Shown here one piece after another: positions 42,050-52,476 of a DNA stretch of 64,000 bases. Each line of letters begins with the position of its first letter. Position 1 is the stretch's first letter. Below the pieces are notes generated by a model. It was not told where the DNA came from. It searched no databases and was given only the letters and a program-made list of their open reading frames with translations. The position numbers were made by a program, and so were the translations under genes. The DNA comes from Bathynomus jamesi (Eukaryota; Arthropoda; Malacostraca; Isopoda; Cirolanidae): contig JAJOZX010005623.1 in assembly GCA_023014485.1 (NCBI GenBank), forward strand, positions 131,501 through 195,500. Direction: 5' to 3'.

Positions 42050-42690
42050 ATTACTTCATCTCTCATTTTAAACCTAATATTAGCTGGCTAATTAGGGCTT
42101 TTGGGATGGAATTGCATAATCTTAGTTTTTGTAACAGCCTATCCAGGCCTTTAACAGAGGGACTTATTAACACCATATCATCGGCATATGTAAACTAAGT
42201 CATTTATCCTTGTGTTATCTATACAACATCCAACTATTGCCTCATTAAGTGAAGCAATTAATCCGTCAATATATACATTAAACAGCAGAGGAGAGAGCAA
42301 GGAACCTTGCTTCACCCGGCAAGAGGAACCAAAACATTCAGATAGTACATTGCCCCCCCTAACAGTAAAAGATTGGTGGGAATACCAAAATTTCAATAAA
42401 TTTAATATGTACATGGGAATTTTCCTGCTTTCTAGTTTTTAAATAAAATATTGTGGTTTACTTTATCATATGCCTTACTTATATCTTGGAAACAGCTATA
42501 AACATTTGAATTACTGTCAGTGTATTTAAATATAATTTTCTTCAGTATATAGATACACAGATCAGTTGAGTGGGATCTTTTAAAACCAACCTGAATAGGA
42601 GATGTCCATAAGTAGTCAATTAATCGGTGTAACAAGAGTTTCTCTAGTAGTTTCGAGAAGCAGGAGGCGACAGGAATAAGCCTGTAATTT
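42050..42690 (-). pseudogene. LINE reverse transcriptase fragment, minus strand
   Basis: From 42690: IPVASCFSKLLEKLLLHRL, QVGFKRSHSTDLCIYILKKI, VYSCFQDISKAYDKVNHN, then after slips FWYSHQSFTVRGGN, VKQGSLLSPLLFNVYIDGL and, in a further frame, TYADDMVLISPSVKGL. These are RT blocks in correct order with the YADD box intact. It is a different LINE family from the CR1-like copies. 5' and 3' parts are missing. A 12-bp (TA)n at 42691 separates it from a LINE on the other strand. Confidence 0.88.
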
Positions 42691-42702
42691 TATATATATA
42701 TA

Positions 42703-43885
42703 TGGACCATGGAATCATAATACATAAACTGAAATATATGGGAATAACAGGAAAGGTAAAGAAATGGATATATAATTTCCTTAGTGAGCGGCGGCAAGTC
42801 GTTCAGTAGGGTACAAGAAATATCTCCATCAGAATCAGAGGTCCTCAGCTCAGTACCACAAGGAACAGTATTAGCTCCACTACTCTTCATAATCATGCTA
42901 ACTGACATAGATGAGGACGTTACCAGAGACAGCACAATAACATCCTTTGCCGATGACACAAAGATCAGTAGATAAGTAAGAAACCCAGAAGATATGGATC
43001 TCTACAAACAGACATAAACAGAATCTACAAGTGGACGGAAGACAGCAATATGAAGTTTAACACTGAGAAATTTCAACTGTTACGGTACGGAAAAAAAGAG
43101 GACCAAAAATCCATGGAATACTATACCCCAAATGGAGAGGAAATTCAGAGAAATTCTAAAGCAAAAGATTTAGGGGTTGTAATGACTGAAGATGCGAAAT
43201 TTTAAACACAAAACAAGATAGCAGTAAACAGAGCAAAGAGGATAACTGGGCAGATACTGAGAAACTTTAAACGAAGGGATAGGAATATAATGATTCTTCT
43301 ATTGAAAACACAGATCATACCCAAGTTGGAGTACTGCTCGGTCCTAACATCCCCATATAAAAAGAAGACATTACACAGCCAGAAGGGATTCAGAGAAGCT
43401 TCATAGCCAAGATCAATTGGTGCAAAGCACTAAATTACTGGGAAAGGTTACGTGAATTAAACCTATATTCACTGGAGAGGAGAGGAGAGAGATACACCAT
43501 TATTTACACTTGGAAAATAATGGACAAACTAGCCCCAAATCTTACTCTAAACCCTCTAACCCCCCCCCCCCCCGTAAACAACAGTGGAAAGTAGAAAAGA
43601 AAGAGTGTGTCGTGTTCCCAAATTAAAGGCTAGACAGGGAACATTCTTTCTGGCCTTAACCCTGAAAGAAAATAGTTTTGTTGTGAGAGGACCAAGACTG
43701 TTTAATCAGCTGCCCAAAGAACTAAGGAACACGAGTGGTGTTGCAGTGGACATCTTCAAAAAAAGATTAGACGCCTGGCTCAGAACAATCCCCAATGAGC
43801 CGGGCAATGAGTAGTTAGGGCAATAGGCCTCATTAGCTGGCCTGAACGCTATGCTATTTTCTGGCTTTCCTCAATAATTATTATT
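42703..43885 (+). mobile_element. Jockey/CR1-group LINE 3' fragment, plus strand
   Basis: RT pieces: IIHKLKYMGITGKVKKWIYN, SSVPQGTVLAPLLFIIMLTD with SFADDTKIS (42784-42975; FADD intact), then degenerate thumb sequence (KPEYCSVL-type region near 43320), a C-terminal frame 43584-43815 (FFLALTLKENSFVVRGPRLF, NQLPKELRN, FKKRLDAWLRTIPNEP). The 3' untranslated region (43815-43885) ends in an ATT-rich tail. That end, with CATTAGCTGGCCTGAACGC, matches the tail of the SINEs at 6255-6595 and 51734-51795. Confidence 0.85.
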
Positions 43886-44205
43886 ATCATAGTAAAATAA
43901 CGTAACTTGGCCTAAAAATATCAACCAAAGTATTCCCAAAGAATATTCCCTGTTTAAAACGGTGCAGGTGATCCTGCACTAGTAGCTAATTACAGGACGG
44001 TGTGCTCATTATCCAATTGAATATAGTTTTCGTTAAAAAAAAACACAGAAATGGCTAATTTAAATGTTTATGGAAAGTACAAATGTTGCCAAAAAGAATA
44101 AAAAAAATTATGATTTCTGTATTTATGGATTTGAATAAGGTCTTTAATGTAATAGGTCTTAATATTCTACTACTGTAAACATATTATATTGTTATGACCT
44201 AAGAG
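43886..44205. other. No gene seen
   Basis: Unassigned AT-rich flank. Confidence 0.35.
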
Positions 44206-44325
44206 CAGGGGTCTCCAACCTGGGCGGTAGCGCCCACTAGTGGGCTCACATTAAAGGTAATTAAACATTTATTTCATTATTTATTTTATCGATTATGTTG
44301 ATTTATTCTTTTTGATCTAAGGTGG
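44206..44325. mobile_element. hAT-type left end (truncated MITE)
   Basis: CAGGGGTCTCCAACCTGGGC followed by GCGCCCAC/GTGGGC self-complementary words, typical of hAT termini. No matching right end before LINE sequence begins at ~44325. Confidence 0.6.
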
Positions 44326-44950
44326 GCGATTGGTTTAAAAATTATTTGTCCGATAGATGTCAATTTGTATCAGTAAAAAAGGCCTGCTCAGCTAAAATGA
44401 TTAGAAAACATGGTGTACCCCACGGTTCACTCTTGGGTCCATTGTTATTTTTATTATATATGAATAACCTTCAACGGACTTCTGGTTAACTTCATAATGT
44501 TTGCAGATCATGCAAATGATTCTTTTTCTTGCAAAAATGTTAATTCAGCTAAGGACATATTTAAATCAGAATTTATCAATGTAATGAAATAGTTGACCTC
44601 CAATAAACTCTTTCTAAACACTAATAAAACAAATTTCACGATTTTTACTAACAAACGAAATGTGTATCTTGATGAACGAGATGTTGATAGAACCGCTGTA
44701 AAGGAATGTATTGTGACGAAATTTCTTAGTGTAATGCAAGATAAAAATTTGCAGTGGAATGACTAAATTATAGCTAAAAAAATATCAAGGAGCGTCGCTA
44801 TAATGTAGTTCCTAAACAGGCTTTATTAACTCTGTATCATACTCTTGTTCTTCCTTACATAACGTACTGCACCCTTGCATAGGGAAATTCTGCTAACACT
44901 GCTTTAAACTGTATATTTGTCATCCAAAAACGCGCAATTGTTTCACATCT
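44325..44950 (+). pseudogene. Reverse transcriptase fragment
   Basis: DWFKNYLSDRCQFVSVKKAC, HGVPHGSLLGPLLFLLYMNN (44325-44480), then after many slips a palm remnant near 44500 (MFADHANDSFSC, where FADD is lost) and VVPKQALLTLYHTLVLPYIT. The order fits a non-LTR RT from the GVPQGS box through the thumb. It is heavily decayed, with stops throughout. Confidence 0.75.
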
Positions 44951-45182
44951 ATAATAATAACTTTAAAAGTTTAAAATATATTGTATTTTCACTATTGGTT
45001 CGTTTGCGTAGCAATCATAATTTAACCGTGACTTACATATTATATTTTATATCTAATTAATCTAATTGATCTCTAATTAGGCCCACTAAAACCTAAAGCT
45101 TAAGGGCCAAATTATATAAAATAAATAGTTCAGTTGACAGTATTATTATATTGATTGTAAAAATTTTAATATTTTATTTATT

Positions 45183-45490
45183 TTATAAATCATTTGGTAC
45201 TTTCCTGTTATTCCGGACCCAGACTTTTTGCCAGTTGCAAAGTTCAATTTTGACAGAATATTTTCGTTAAAACTAACGAAAATATCACGAATTAACTTAA
45301 CAAATTATCAAGGGCGTACAGTTTATCTAACTGGGCATTCAATTAACCTAATTAGTTGGTAAGGTTAGGTTAAGTCGTGATATTTTCGTTAGTTTTAACG
45401 AAAATATTCTGTGTCAAAATTGAAGTCTGACAACTGGAAAAAAGTCTGGGGTCCGGGATAACAGGAAAGTACAATTTATTTTATAAATAA
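45183..45490. repeat. Long palindrome with TTAGG-rich core (locus C)
   Basis: Arms of ~115 bp (45183-45300, 45361-45490). Inner arm CGAAAATATCACGA is shared with loci A and B, and the centre TCAAGGGCGTACAGTTTATC plus GGGCATTCAATTAACC is shared with D. The outer arms (TTTCCTGTTATTCCGGACCC, CAATTTTGACAGAATATTTT) are unique to this locus but still pair with each other. Confidence 0.85.
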
Positions 45491-45840
45491 ACGATTTATA
45501 AATAAAATAGGAAAAAAATTAAATAGTTTCATATTTACAGTGATTTAGCTGCTAAATAATTGAAATTATTACACTACATGACGTATACATTATTTGAATA
45601 GAGTTGCTTAAATTTCCTCTAACAAGTATTCGATAACCGTGACTGCCTTTTAGACGTATATGTGGATGAGGAACTGAAAGGAGGACATAAGAGCACTTTG
45701 CTTTGGCTTAAGGTCTAAGTATAAGTATATTATATTGATCGACATCTGATGAATGTTATTGAAATTGTTTTGTCTCGTCTTGCTAGTAAACTTGTATACG
45801 TTTTCCTCACCGAAAGTGAAACGTTCGTTAATGCTATATA
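45491..45840. other. No gene seen
   Basis: Unassigned AT-rich sequence. Confidence 0.35.
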
Positions 45841-45932
45841 CAGGGTGTCCCGTAAGCCCCTTTATCCCTTTTACCCTCACCCTTTTCTAGTAGGAAGAGG
45901 CTCATAGGTAAAGGGACTTAGGCGACACCCTG
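45841..45932. mobile_element. 92-bp MITE of Tc1/mariner type
   Basis: Ends CAGGGTGTCCCGTAAGCCCC and ACTTAGGCGACACCCTG, flanked by TA on both sides (45839-45840, 45933-45934). Confidence 0.87.
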
Positions 45933-45934
45933 TA

Positions 45935-46952
45935 TGATATGCCAGTGAATAATATAGTAAGTAAATTCTATATTTCCTTTCTGTATTTCCTTACGTGTAG
46001 TTTTTACAAGGAAATCGGGTGATATCTCTCCCAATAATGCGATATCAGAAATGATATCGCATTATTGGGATATCAGATAATTATTGGGATATCAGATAAT
46101 AAGTATTGGGATCTCACTAAAAATTGCGAACTGTTAGTGTTAGACGGGGAGGGGGGTTTAGTATGAAGAAGAGACACCTCTTTACCTCTTGTCAAGTAAA
46201 CTTTGCTTACACTACGGTTAGGTCGGTCAGCGTGACCAAGAAAGGAGACAGGGAAGAGCAGAAACTTAAACAGAAGATGTGGAAAACAAGAAGAAAGGCG
46301 AAGAAGATAAACGAGAACGTGGGCTGAGTAGAACAAGACAGATACCCGGGCTCAATCAGGCGCGCGCAGTCGTTAAGATCAAGTTCTGTTTGTAGGTCTG
46401 GGGATTTGAACTTCGAGGCCTACCAACCCCACAAAGAGGCCAGAAGGCACCCTAAAAAAGCGACAACAGATATCGACGGCGGAACAGCAGACACCTTCCC
46501 GCAGGATGTAAAACAAATTCTCTACACCTCCTGCATACGACGCCACGCGACCATCGACTAGATCTCTCTTTTCCTCTCTTCTTGTGGAGATGAATAATGA
46601 GACCGGATAAAATCTCAAAAAATCTTCCCTCCTAAAATTCTAATTTAATTCTTAACGCGTTCTAATTATTAAGATTTTTTTTGGTTGCAGCCTTTTAAGC
46701 ACGTTTCTAGGACTGTTTTTACACATTTTCGTATCAAAGGAATTTGCTTAAAATAAATTCCATTAATGAACATTGAATGACCACTAAATAAAAAAGTGAA
46801 ATAAATACATACTAAAGCCGTTATGAAGATTCTAAAAGTATAAATATAATATTAATAATAATCAGTTGTTGTTGTAACTAATTGTTTTTGCGTCTGTTTT
46901 ACATTTACAGTTCATTTACCTGCGATGCGAGGTATACAGATGCATACTACTA
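45935..46952. other. No gene; short hairpin at 46023-46076
   Basis: The hairpin pairs CCCAATAATGCGATATCA with its complement, followed by two more copies of TATTGGGATATCAGATAAT. A purine-rich, GC-richer block (46124-46330) has frames on both strands but no motif. Confidence 0.5.
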
Positions 46953-48174
46953 CAGGGTGTACATAAAGTCAGGATCTATTTTTGTGAAGCACTTGGAAAT
47001 TATATGGAATTCAATCATAAAATGATAAAGTGGTAACATTTATTAAATAATTAAGAGTAGGATTCGACGTGACGCCCATCAGTATCCCTGCACAGCTCAA
47101 ATCGTTCCGCAGCATTTCTAAACACATTCTGGAGCATTTACGGGGTTATGTTATCTGCAGCAGTTCGTATACGTGTACGTAAGTTTTCAAGACTCGTAAT
47201 CTTCGTCTGATAGACGTGCGACTTGATAAAGCCCCATGCAAAGAAATCTAAAGGGGTTAAATCTGGTGATCTCGCTGGCCAAGGTCTTTTGTTGCTTCCG
47301 CGTCCGATCCAGCGATTTGGAAAACGTCCATTTAGATAATCCTGAACAATTTTGGCATAGTGACAAGGAGCACCATCATGTTGATAGACGACGGTACTAA
47401 CAATCCTATCCCCAATCAGCTGAGGTTCAAGGAATTGCTGCAACATGTCCAGATAAATAAGCCCCGTAACTGTAGCTTCAGCAAAGAAAAAAGGACTATA
47501 AACCTTAGATTTTGTTAAACCCATCCAGACATTAACTTTAAGTGAGTCTCTTTCCCAATTTTGGACGAAATCATTCGGTCTTTCATCTGCCCAAATTCGA
47601 CAGTTATGGCGATTTACTTTTCCACACGTATGGAAAGTGGCTTCATCACTAAAGAGAATGTTGTCCATTAAATTATCACTCCATATTTGTTCTACGAGAT
47701 CAGCACACACAGCACTTCGTCGAGGGAAATCTTCCTCATGTAAATCATGTAAAACCTGCAAATGATAGCTTTTCTTCTGCAAATTAACTTTCAGAATTTT
47801 GTGCACAGATGACGTCGGGAGACCGAGTCTGTGTGATGCAGCACGAACGGACGTACGTGGCTCCTCAGTGATAATTCCGCGTACTGCATTCACGGTAAGA
47901 TCTGACATATACGGTCGTCCTGATCTTGCTTCATCATTTACAGATCCCGTTCATTTAAATTTGTTCACCAATTTTCGTATTTTCTTGTCTATTGGCCCCG
48001 GCTTATGAAATCGCCTTCTAAACTTCTCTCTGATGTCATTGTATTTCTTTCCCTCGATTCGCCAAATTACTATTGCCACACGCTCTTCTGTATTCATTCT
48101 AAGGGCTTCTGAAAAGAAAAATAGAAAAAAATAATTATTTCACAAAAATAGATCCTGACTTTATGTACACCCTG
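46953..48174 (-). mobile_element. 1.22-kb Tc1/mariner-type element with perfect ends
   Basis: Ends CAGGGTGTACATAAAGTCAG and its exact complement, matching for about 36 bp (through ATCTATTTTTGTGAA with at most one difference). TA flanks at 46951-46952 and 48175-48176. Complete in length and by far the best-preserved transposon in the window. Confidence 0.95.
47051..48097 (-). pseudogene. Tc1/mariner-type transposase, two stops from intact
   Basis: One continuous frame of ~348 codons from the ATG at 48097 to TAA at 47051, broken only by TGA at 47953-47951 and TAA at 47140-47138, both explicable as single C-to-T changes. Domains: N-terminal HTH (MNTEERVAIVIWRIEGKKYN, KIRKLVNKFK), second HTH (SVRAASHRLGLPTSSVHKIL), first Asp in LFSDEATFH, second Asp in VYQHDGAPCHYAKIVQDYL, third Asp in SPDLTPLDFFAWGFIKSHVY. 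About 42 residues separate the second and third Asp, so it is not DD34D; a DD41D-like group is possible. The C-terminus is NVFRNAAERFELCRDTDGRH. No frameshifts. Confidence 0.93.
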
Positions 48175-48890
48175 TATATAAATACTTAATAACAAAACAA
48201 TTACAGTATGTTCTCTTTCTTTGATCTACCAAGAATGTTCACCCACACATACCATATTCATAATATGTTCAAGAGAATTACAGTACATCTTTATTCTCTC
48301 CACTGTTAATAAAAGTAAGGCTTTTACTGCCAAATATTTTAATGAATCTTCAGATATGATCGTCTACTTTATTATTACTTAATACCCGAGTATACATACA
48401 ACATGCTACGTAAATGATGGGTTATGCATTGTTTAAAGTAACATTCTGTCACTTGCAGAATTTAATACCTCGTAATCCATCCGTTTTATTCACTTCTATG
48501 ATGAATTTACGTAAAACTTTGAGCTTTATTTCCGTCATTTTAATGACTAACGTGAAAGGTGTCATAAACGAAATAGAAATGATCTTAAACATTCATTTTC
48601 AAAACAAACGAGGAATGCAAAGTAGCAGAAAACAAAAAATAATCCAGAATAATTTTACATCTTAACGAAAAGAAAATGACGTGTAAAGAAAATATTGGAC
48701 CGTTAAAAGATGGTAAAGAGTAGTGAACAAATGATCCTAAGAGTAGAAGCTAATTACCCAAAGGACACTTCAACTCCGTGTTTAGCATCCCGAGAAGATA
48801 AAAAATACAGATAAATTTTTCGACATTGATACGAATCATTTGAGAGAACAGGAATTTACAAATAGATTTTGAATTTTCAAAATGGTGGTA
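48175..48890. other. No gene seen
   Basis: AT-rich flank. The 83-codon frame at 48414-48665 shows no motif. Confidence 0.35.
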
Positions 48891-48958
48891 ACGGGTATTC
48901 CACTTAAAACCGGCCCGCTGGAGTACTCCAGCGGGCCGGTTTTAAGTGGAACACCCGG
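48891..48958. mobile_element. 68-bp near-perfect palindromic micro-MITE
   Basis: The arms meet without a loop at GGAGTACTCC (centre ~48924). Each arm reads CGGGTRTTCCACTTAAAACC then GGCCCGCTGGAGT (R = A or G). TA lies outside both ends (48889-48890, 48959-48960). Confidence 0.85.
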
Positions 48959-48960
48959 TA

Positions 48961-49281
48961 TAATTAATACCCAATCATAAATGCAAGAAATACCTAACAC
49001 AAGGACCAGACACGTGTAGTGCTGTTTCTAAAGAAATGCAAAAAGAGTATATTCCAGCCACTATATCTATTATGGAGAAAATCACTGGACACGGGATAAA
49101 TACCACGTACATTAAAGAATGGAAACATTGTTCCTATGTACAAAGCCCGTACCAAGGAATTATCGATCAGTAGCACTCACCTCCCACCTTGTAAAGAGTT
49201 TTGAAAGAGTAATTAGAGGCGAAATTAAGTATCTGCAAGAAAAACAATAATTTAATCGGAACCAGCATGCATAATTTAGAG
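48961..49281. other. No gene; possible RT scrap
   Basis: A weak RT-like string (YRSVALTSHLVKSFERVIRG-type, about 49145-49215 plus strand) suggests an old LINE fragment; not strong enough for a call. Confidence 0.35.
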
Positions 49282-49483
49282 CAGGGGTTCTTAACCTTTT
49301 AAGGCTGCGATCCAAATTCGGCTCTCGGGCTAGCTCGGCGACCAATGCTTTCAAACAGCTCACTCGTAATAGATAATAAAATAAAATAATAATGGTAAAA
49401 TGATTAGGGATAACATAAATAAATGATAAATGACAATTTAATGACCCAAGTTTGGGTCGCGACCCAGAGGTTAAGAACCCCTG
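49282..49483. mobile_element. 202-bp hAT-type MITE
   Basis: Ends CAGGGGTTCTTAACCTTTT and AGAGGTTAAGAACCCCTG are inverted repeats. Flanks ATTTAGAG (49274-49281) and ATTTAGAA (49484-49491) match at 7 of 8. Confidence 0.93.
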
Positions 49484-50960
49484 ATTTAGAATGATAAGGT
49501 CGTTCCTTTCACAGCCATTAGAGGACCAAGAAAAAATACTTCGTAAAGCATAATGATGTAAACAAAATGTTTTGGGAAAACCTTCCACAAATGTGAGCAT
49601 AACAATTATAGCACACGAATTAAAAAGAAATAAGAATTGCTGAGAAGGTGGATTTATGCAAAGAGAAAATTTTTGGAGTCAATTTCCAGGTCGCTCTATA
49701 AAGGTTCGTAAATTACTATGCTTTTAGTCATCTACCCAAGTTTACAGAAAAATGACAAGATCCTTAGTCGATTGACTACCTTTACTTATACTAAAATTAT
49801 CCGTAATTCTTTTCGTGATGATCTGGTCAGTTTATTAGTTAAATGGGGTTACATATGGAACTAGCCAGCTTAACAAAATCACAAACCGCTGAAAAAGGCA
49901 TTCGACTTCTTAACAATATCTGCTCAGCGCATATGACAAGTAACGAAAAAAGGGTATCTGACTACCCTCACATATTTCACACAAACAATCTGACTACTGG
50001 TATCAATATAGTAAGAGTACATTGACTAGTAACTAAGATTTATTAACATATTATTTGATATCCTTACTTGTTAAGGAAATGCAATCCATCTGATTATCTT
50101 TACTACTTATTTCACAAAAACAATCTGACCGTGCTTATGTATAAAATGTACAAATATTTCAGTTATCCTTCTTTTTTAAAAATATATAGTACAAATGTAC
50201 CAAATAACAATTTAATGTGTTAGTTTAAGGTAATTTTCAAATGAGTTTACAACTTTGACAGTTTTTATGAGTTTTTTTTTAAAAACCAACTGAACTCGCT
50301 CGTGTTTCGTTAATTTTTTTGTATTTGTCACTGGAAAAGGACAAAATACAAAAAATTAATAAGCATATTACAATGTCTATGGGTTCTGACTTTTTTGCCA
50401 CCCTGTATATTAAAATAATTTGCTGGGTCTAGTTAAAAAGGATAAATTGTTAATTGATGAGTATCATTATGTAAATATTGAGTACCACCTTCATGCAGTA
50501 AACAATTTTGGCACTTAATACTGGATAAGTGACGTATTTTTTTTTATATTCTTAATTGTATTAGACTCTATTTATAGCTTATGTACTAGTTAACTTGAAT
50601 ATGAAACTAGTTACTCTACCATCAAAATGAAACGCACCATCAGCCATATGGTTCGTTTCGCTTTTCAAAATTTAGTCGATCTTTTAATTAAATTCAATTC
50701 AATTCACTTAATCACAAAATTAAATTTGTCAATGATTTAAAAGTAGAAGAGGCAATTATTAGTTATTTGACGTTTCAAGAAAATTAAATAAGTCAATTCA
50801 TTTTGAGTCGCCAAGTGAGGGGGTTCGTCCCAAGACTAGCTGTAAATTAGGTACGTCAGGTTTAATGACTAGTTACAATTCTTATAGGTCAACTAACTCA
50901 CACGCTCAGTCTTGAAACTGGATATTGTTGAGCTGGTTAACATACTGTAGTTTTTTTAGC
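49484..50960. other. No gene; lone mariner-type end near 50385-50404
   Basis: GACTTTTTTGCCACCCTGTA reads like a right end of a Tc1/mariner element (complement CAGGGTGGC...), but no partner end was found. The rest is unassigned AT-rich sequence. Confidence 0.45.
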
Positions 50961-50971
50961 TAAAAAAAATT

Positions 50972-51160
50972 TCAGTGTGGGTCTTTAACTTTTTTAATCA
51001 CAGAACGCAAAAAGTCGTCAGTTCTGTTCCACAAGGTACGGTATTAGCACTTCTGTTGTTTATATTAATGATAGCAGACATAGACGTACATATTAAAGAT
51101 ATTAAAGAGCACTTTAACAGTAAAATTATAATAGCTAGAAAAATAATGGGAGTCACCTGA
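50972..51160 (+). pseudogene. Reverse transcriptase fragment, internally deleted
   Basis: VFNFFNHRTQKVVSSVPQGT, VLALLLFILMIADIDVHIKD is the GVPQGT...PLLF..Y..D block of a jockey-group RT close to the one at 42784-42975. It then jumps directly to FNSKIIIARKIMGVT, a thumb-region string, so the catalytic box and ~60-100 codons are deleted. The hAT MITE at 51169 begins right after it. Confidence 0.7.
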
Positions 51161-51168
51161 CTCTAAAC

Positions 51169-51394
51169 CAGTGATGCACAAACCCTGGCCCGCGGGCCAA
51201 ATGTGGCCCCCACGGGTCTTTTCAATTCACATTTTTCACATGAAAAGGGTAGCTACCCAAAGAAAAATCTGAAATATTACCCCTGGTTATAAAACTGCAT
51301 ATTTATAAAAAATAGAATATCTATATATCTGGCCCCTACATATAAAACAGATGGTTGGTTTGGCCCTCACATCAAAAAAGTTTGTGCACCACTG
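51169..51394. mobile_element. 226-bp hAT-type MITE
   Basis: Ends CAGTGATGCACAAACCCTGG and AAAAAGTTTGTGCACCACTG are inverted repeats; a GGCCCGCGGGCC palindrome lies near the left end. TCTAAAC occurs just before the left end (51162-51168) and, with 2-3 extra bases, just after the right end, suggesting a slightly altered target duplication. Confidence 0.88.
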
Positions 51395-51404
51395 CAGTCT
51401 AAAC

Positions 51405-51733
51405 AAAGAACTTTCGTGTCTAAGATACAGGAAAGGAAAGATAAAGACTACTTACTATGTATATCATTTGTCCTATAATAGCCATACTTATGTACTCACT
51501 TATGTTCTAAAGAGGGTTTCATTACACACACAGCTTTCTCTCATTACATAACTCTTTCAGCTTCCACCAATTATGATTCACTCAGGGTACACCATGCTTC
51601 CCCAACACCTCATCCTCCGGACTCATACTAACTTTCCCATTCATGTTTCCTATCACAAACACTTTATAACATTCAGGCACTCTCCCCAGAAGCACCGATG
51701 ATGAGGGTAAATAATAAATAATCCAGGAGTAAG
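51405..51733. other. No gene seen
   Basis: Unassigned flank. Confidence 0.35.
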
Positions 51734-51795
51734 CATAATGGTTCGTGTCCGTCTGGCCTGAGTGTTGTGCCAATTTCTGTCCTTCCTGACTTATT
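51734..51795 (+). repeat. SINE tail fragment
   Basis: TCTGGCCTGAGTGTTGTGCC then AATTTCTGTCCTTCCTGAC matches the tail of the SINEs at 6255-6595 and the 3' end of the LINE at 42703-43885. No tRNA-like head precedes it. Confidence 0.65.
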
Positions 51796-51802
51796 TTTAT
51801 TA

Positions 51803-52410
51803 CTAGTACAATACCCGTCGCTTCGCTGACGGTTAGCTAAAGACCCGCCCTACGTGCGGGTAGTAAAACATATCCAAGTAGAGGGCCGGAATATTTTTTG
51901 TAGTTCGAAGGCTGTTATTAGCTAGGTTAATTGAATGGTTAGGTTAGGTTAGGTTAGGTTGGTTAGGTTAGGTTGGTTAGGTTAGGTTAGGTTAGTTGGT
52001 TAGGTTGGTTAGGTTGAGTCGTGATATTTTCGTTAAAGCTTAACCTAACCTAACTTAACCTAACCTAACTTAACCTAACCAATCGTCAAGGGCGTACAGT
52101 TGACCTAACCGGGCATTCAACACCCAGGTGCACAACCTCGGGACCTAATCAATATGTGTGTGAAGTTTTATGTTTATAACTGCCTTCATTTTGGAGCTAT
52201 GGCTGGAACAGACAGACACACACACCACACACACACACGCACACACGCACGCACGCACGCACACACACACACACGCTGAAACACACGCACGCACGCACGC
52301 ACGCACACACGCTGAAACACACAAACGCACTCACGCACGCACACACGCACGCACGCACGCTGAAAGTGTGACGGACAGACAGACGGACGGCTCTCTTATT
52401 ATAGTATAGA
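51803..52410 (-). mobile_element. Non-autonomous Helitron, ~608 bp
   Basis: On the minus strand it starts TCTATACTATAATAAGAGAG (52410) and ends with a hairpin CCGTC-AGCGAAGC-GACGG followed about 10 bp later by CTAG (51803). The base before TC is A and the base after CTAG is T. Starting TC, ending hairpin plus CTRR and insertion between A and T are the Helitron signature. The interior carries a (CA)/(GCAC) microsatellite and the palindrome-core repeat. It has no coding sequence. Confidence 0.82.
51895..52130 (+). repeat. TTAGG tract and palindrome core inside the Helitron (locus D)
   Basis: TTAGG/TTGG-type repeats (51943-52015), GTCGTGATATTTTCGTTA, then TAACC repeats and CGTCAAGGGCGTACAGTTGA with CTAACCGGGCATTCAA. 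The blocks are those of loci A-C but the long outer arms are absent. Confidence 0.8.
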
Positions 52411-52415
52411 TTATT

Positions 52416-52475
<60 letters not shown>
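52215..52475. repeat. (CA)n/(GCAC)n, then (CA)n and (TA)n
   Basis: CA and CGCA microsatellites with three copies of a CTGAAA interruption (52220-52365) inside the Helitron, and a second CA-TA compound repeat just outside it (52415-52475). The Cys/Val- and His/Thr-rich frames here are microsatellite translations. Confidence 0.92.

Positions 52476-52476
<1 letters not shown>

Noticed and set aside
49145..49215. Reverse transcriptase fragment
   Set aside because: Only a weak string resembling the RT block before the palm; too short and degenerate to call.
52145..52439. Cys/Val-rich and His/Thr-rich small proteins
   Set aside because: Translations of (CA)n/(GCAC)n microsatellites on both strands inside the Helitron.
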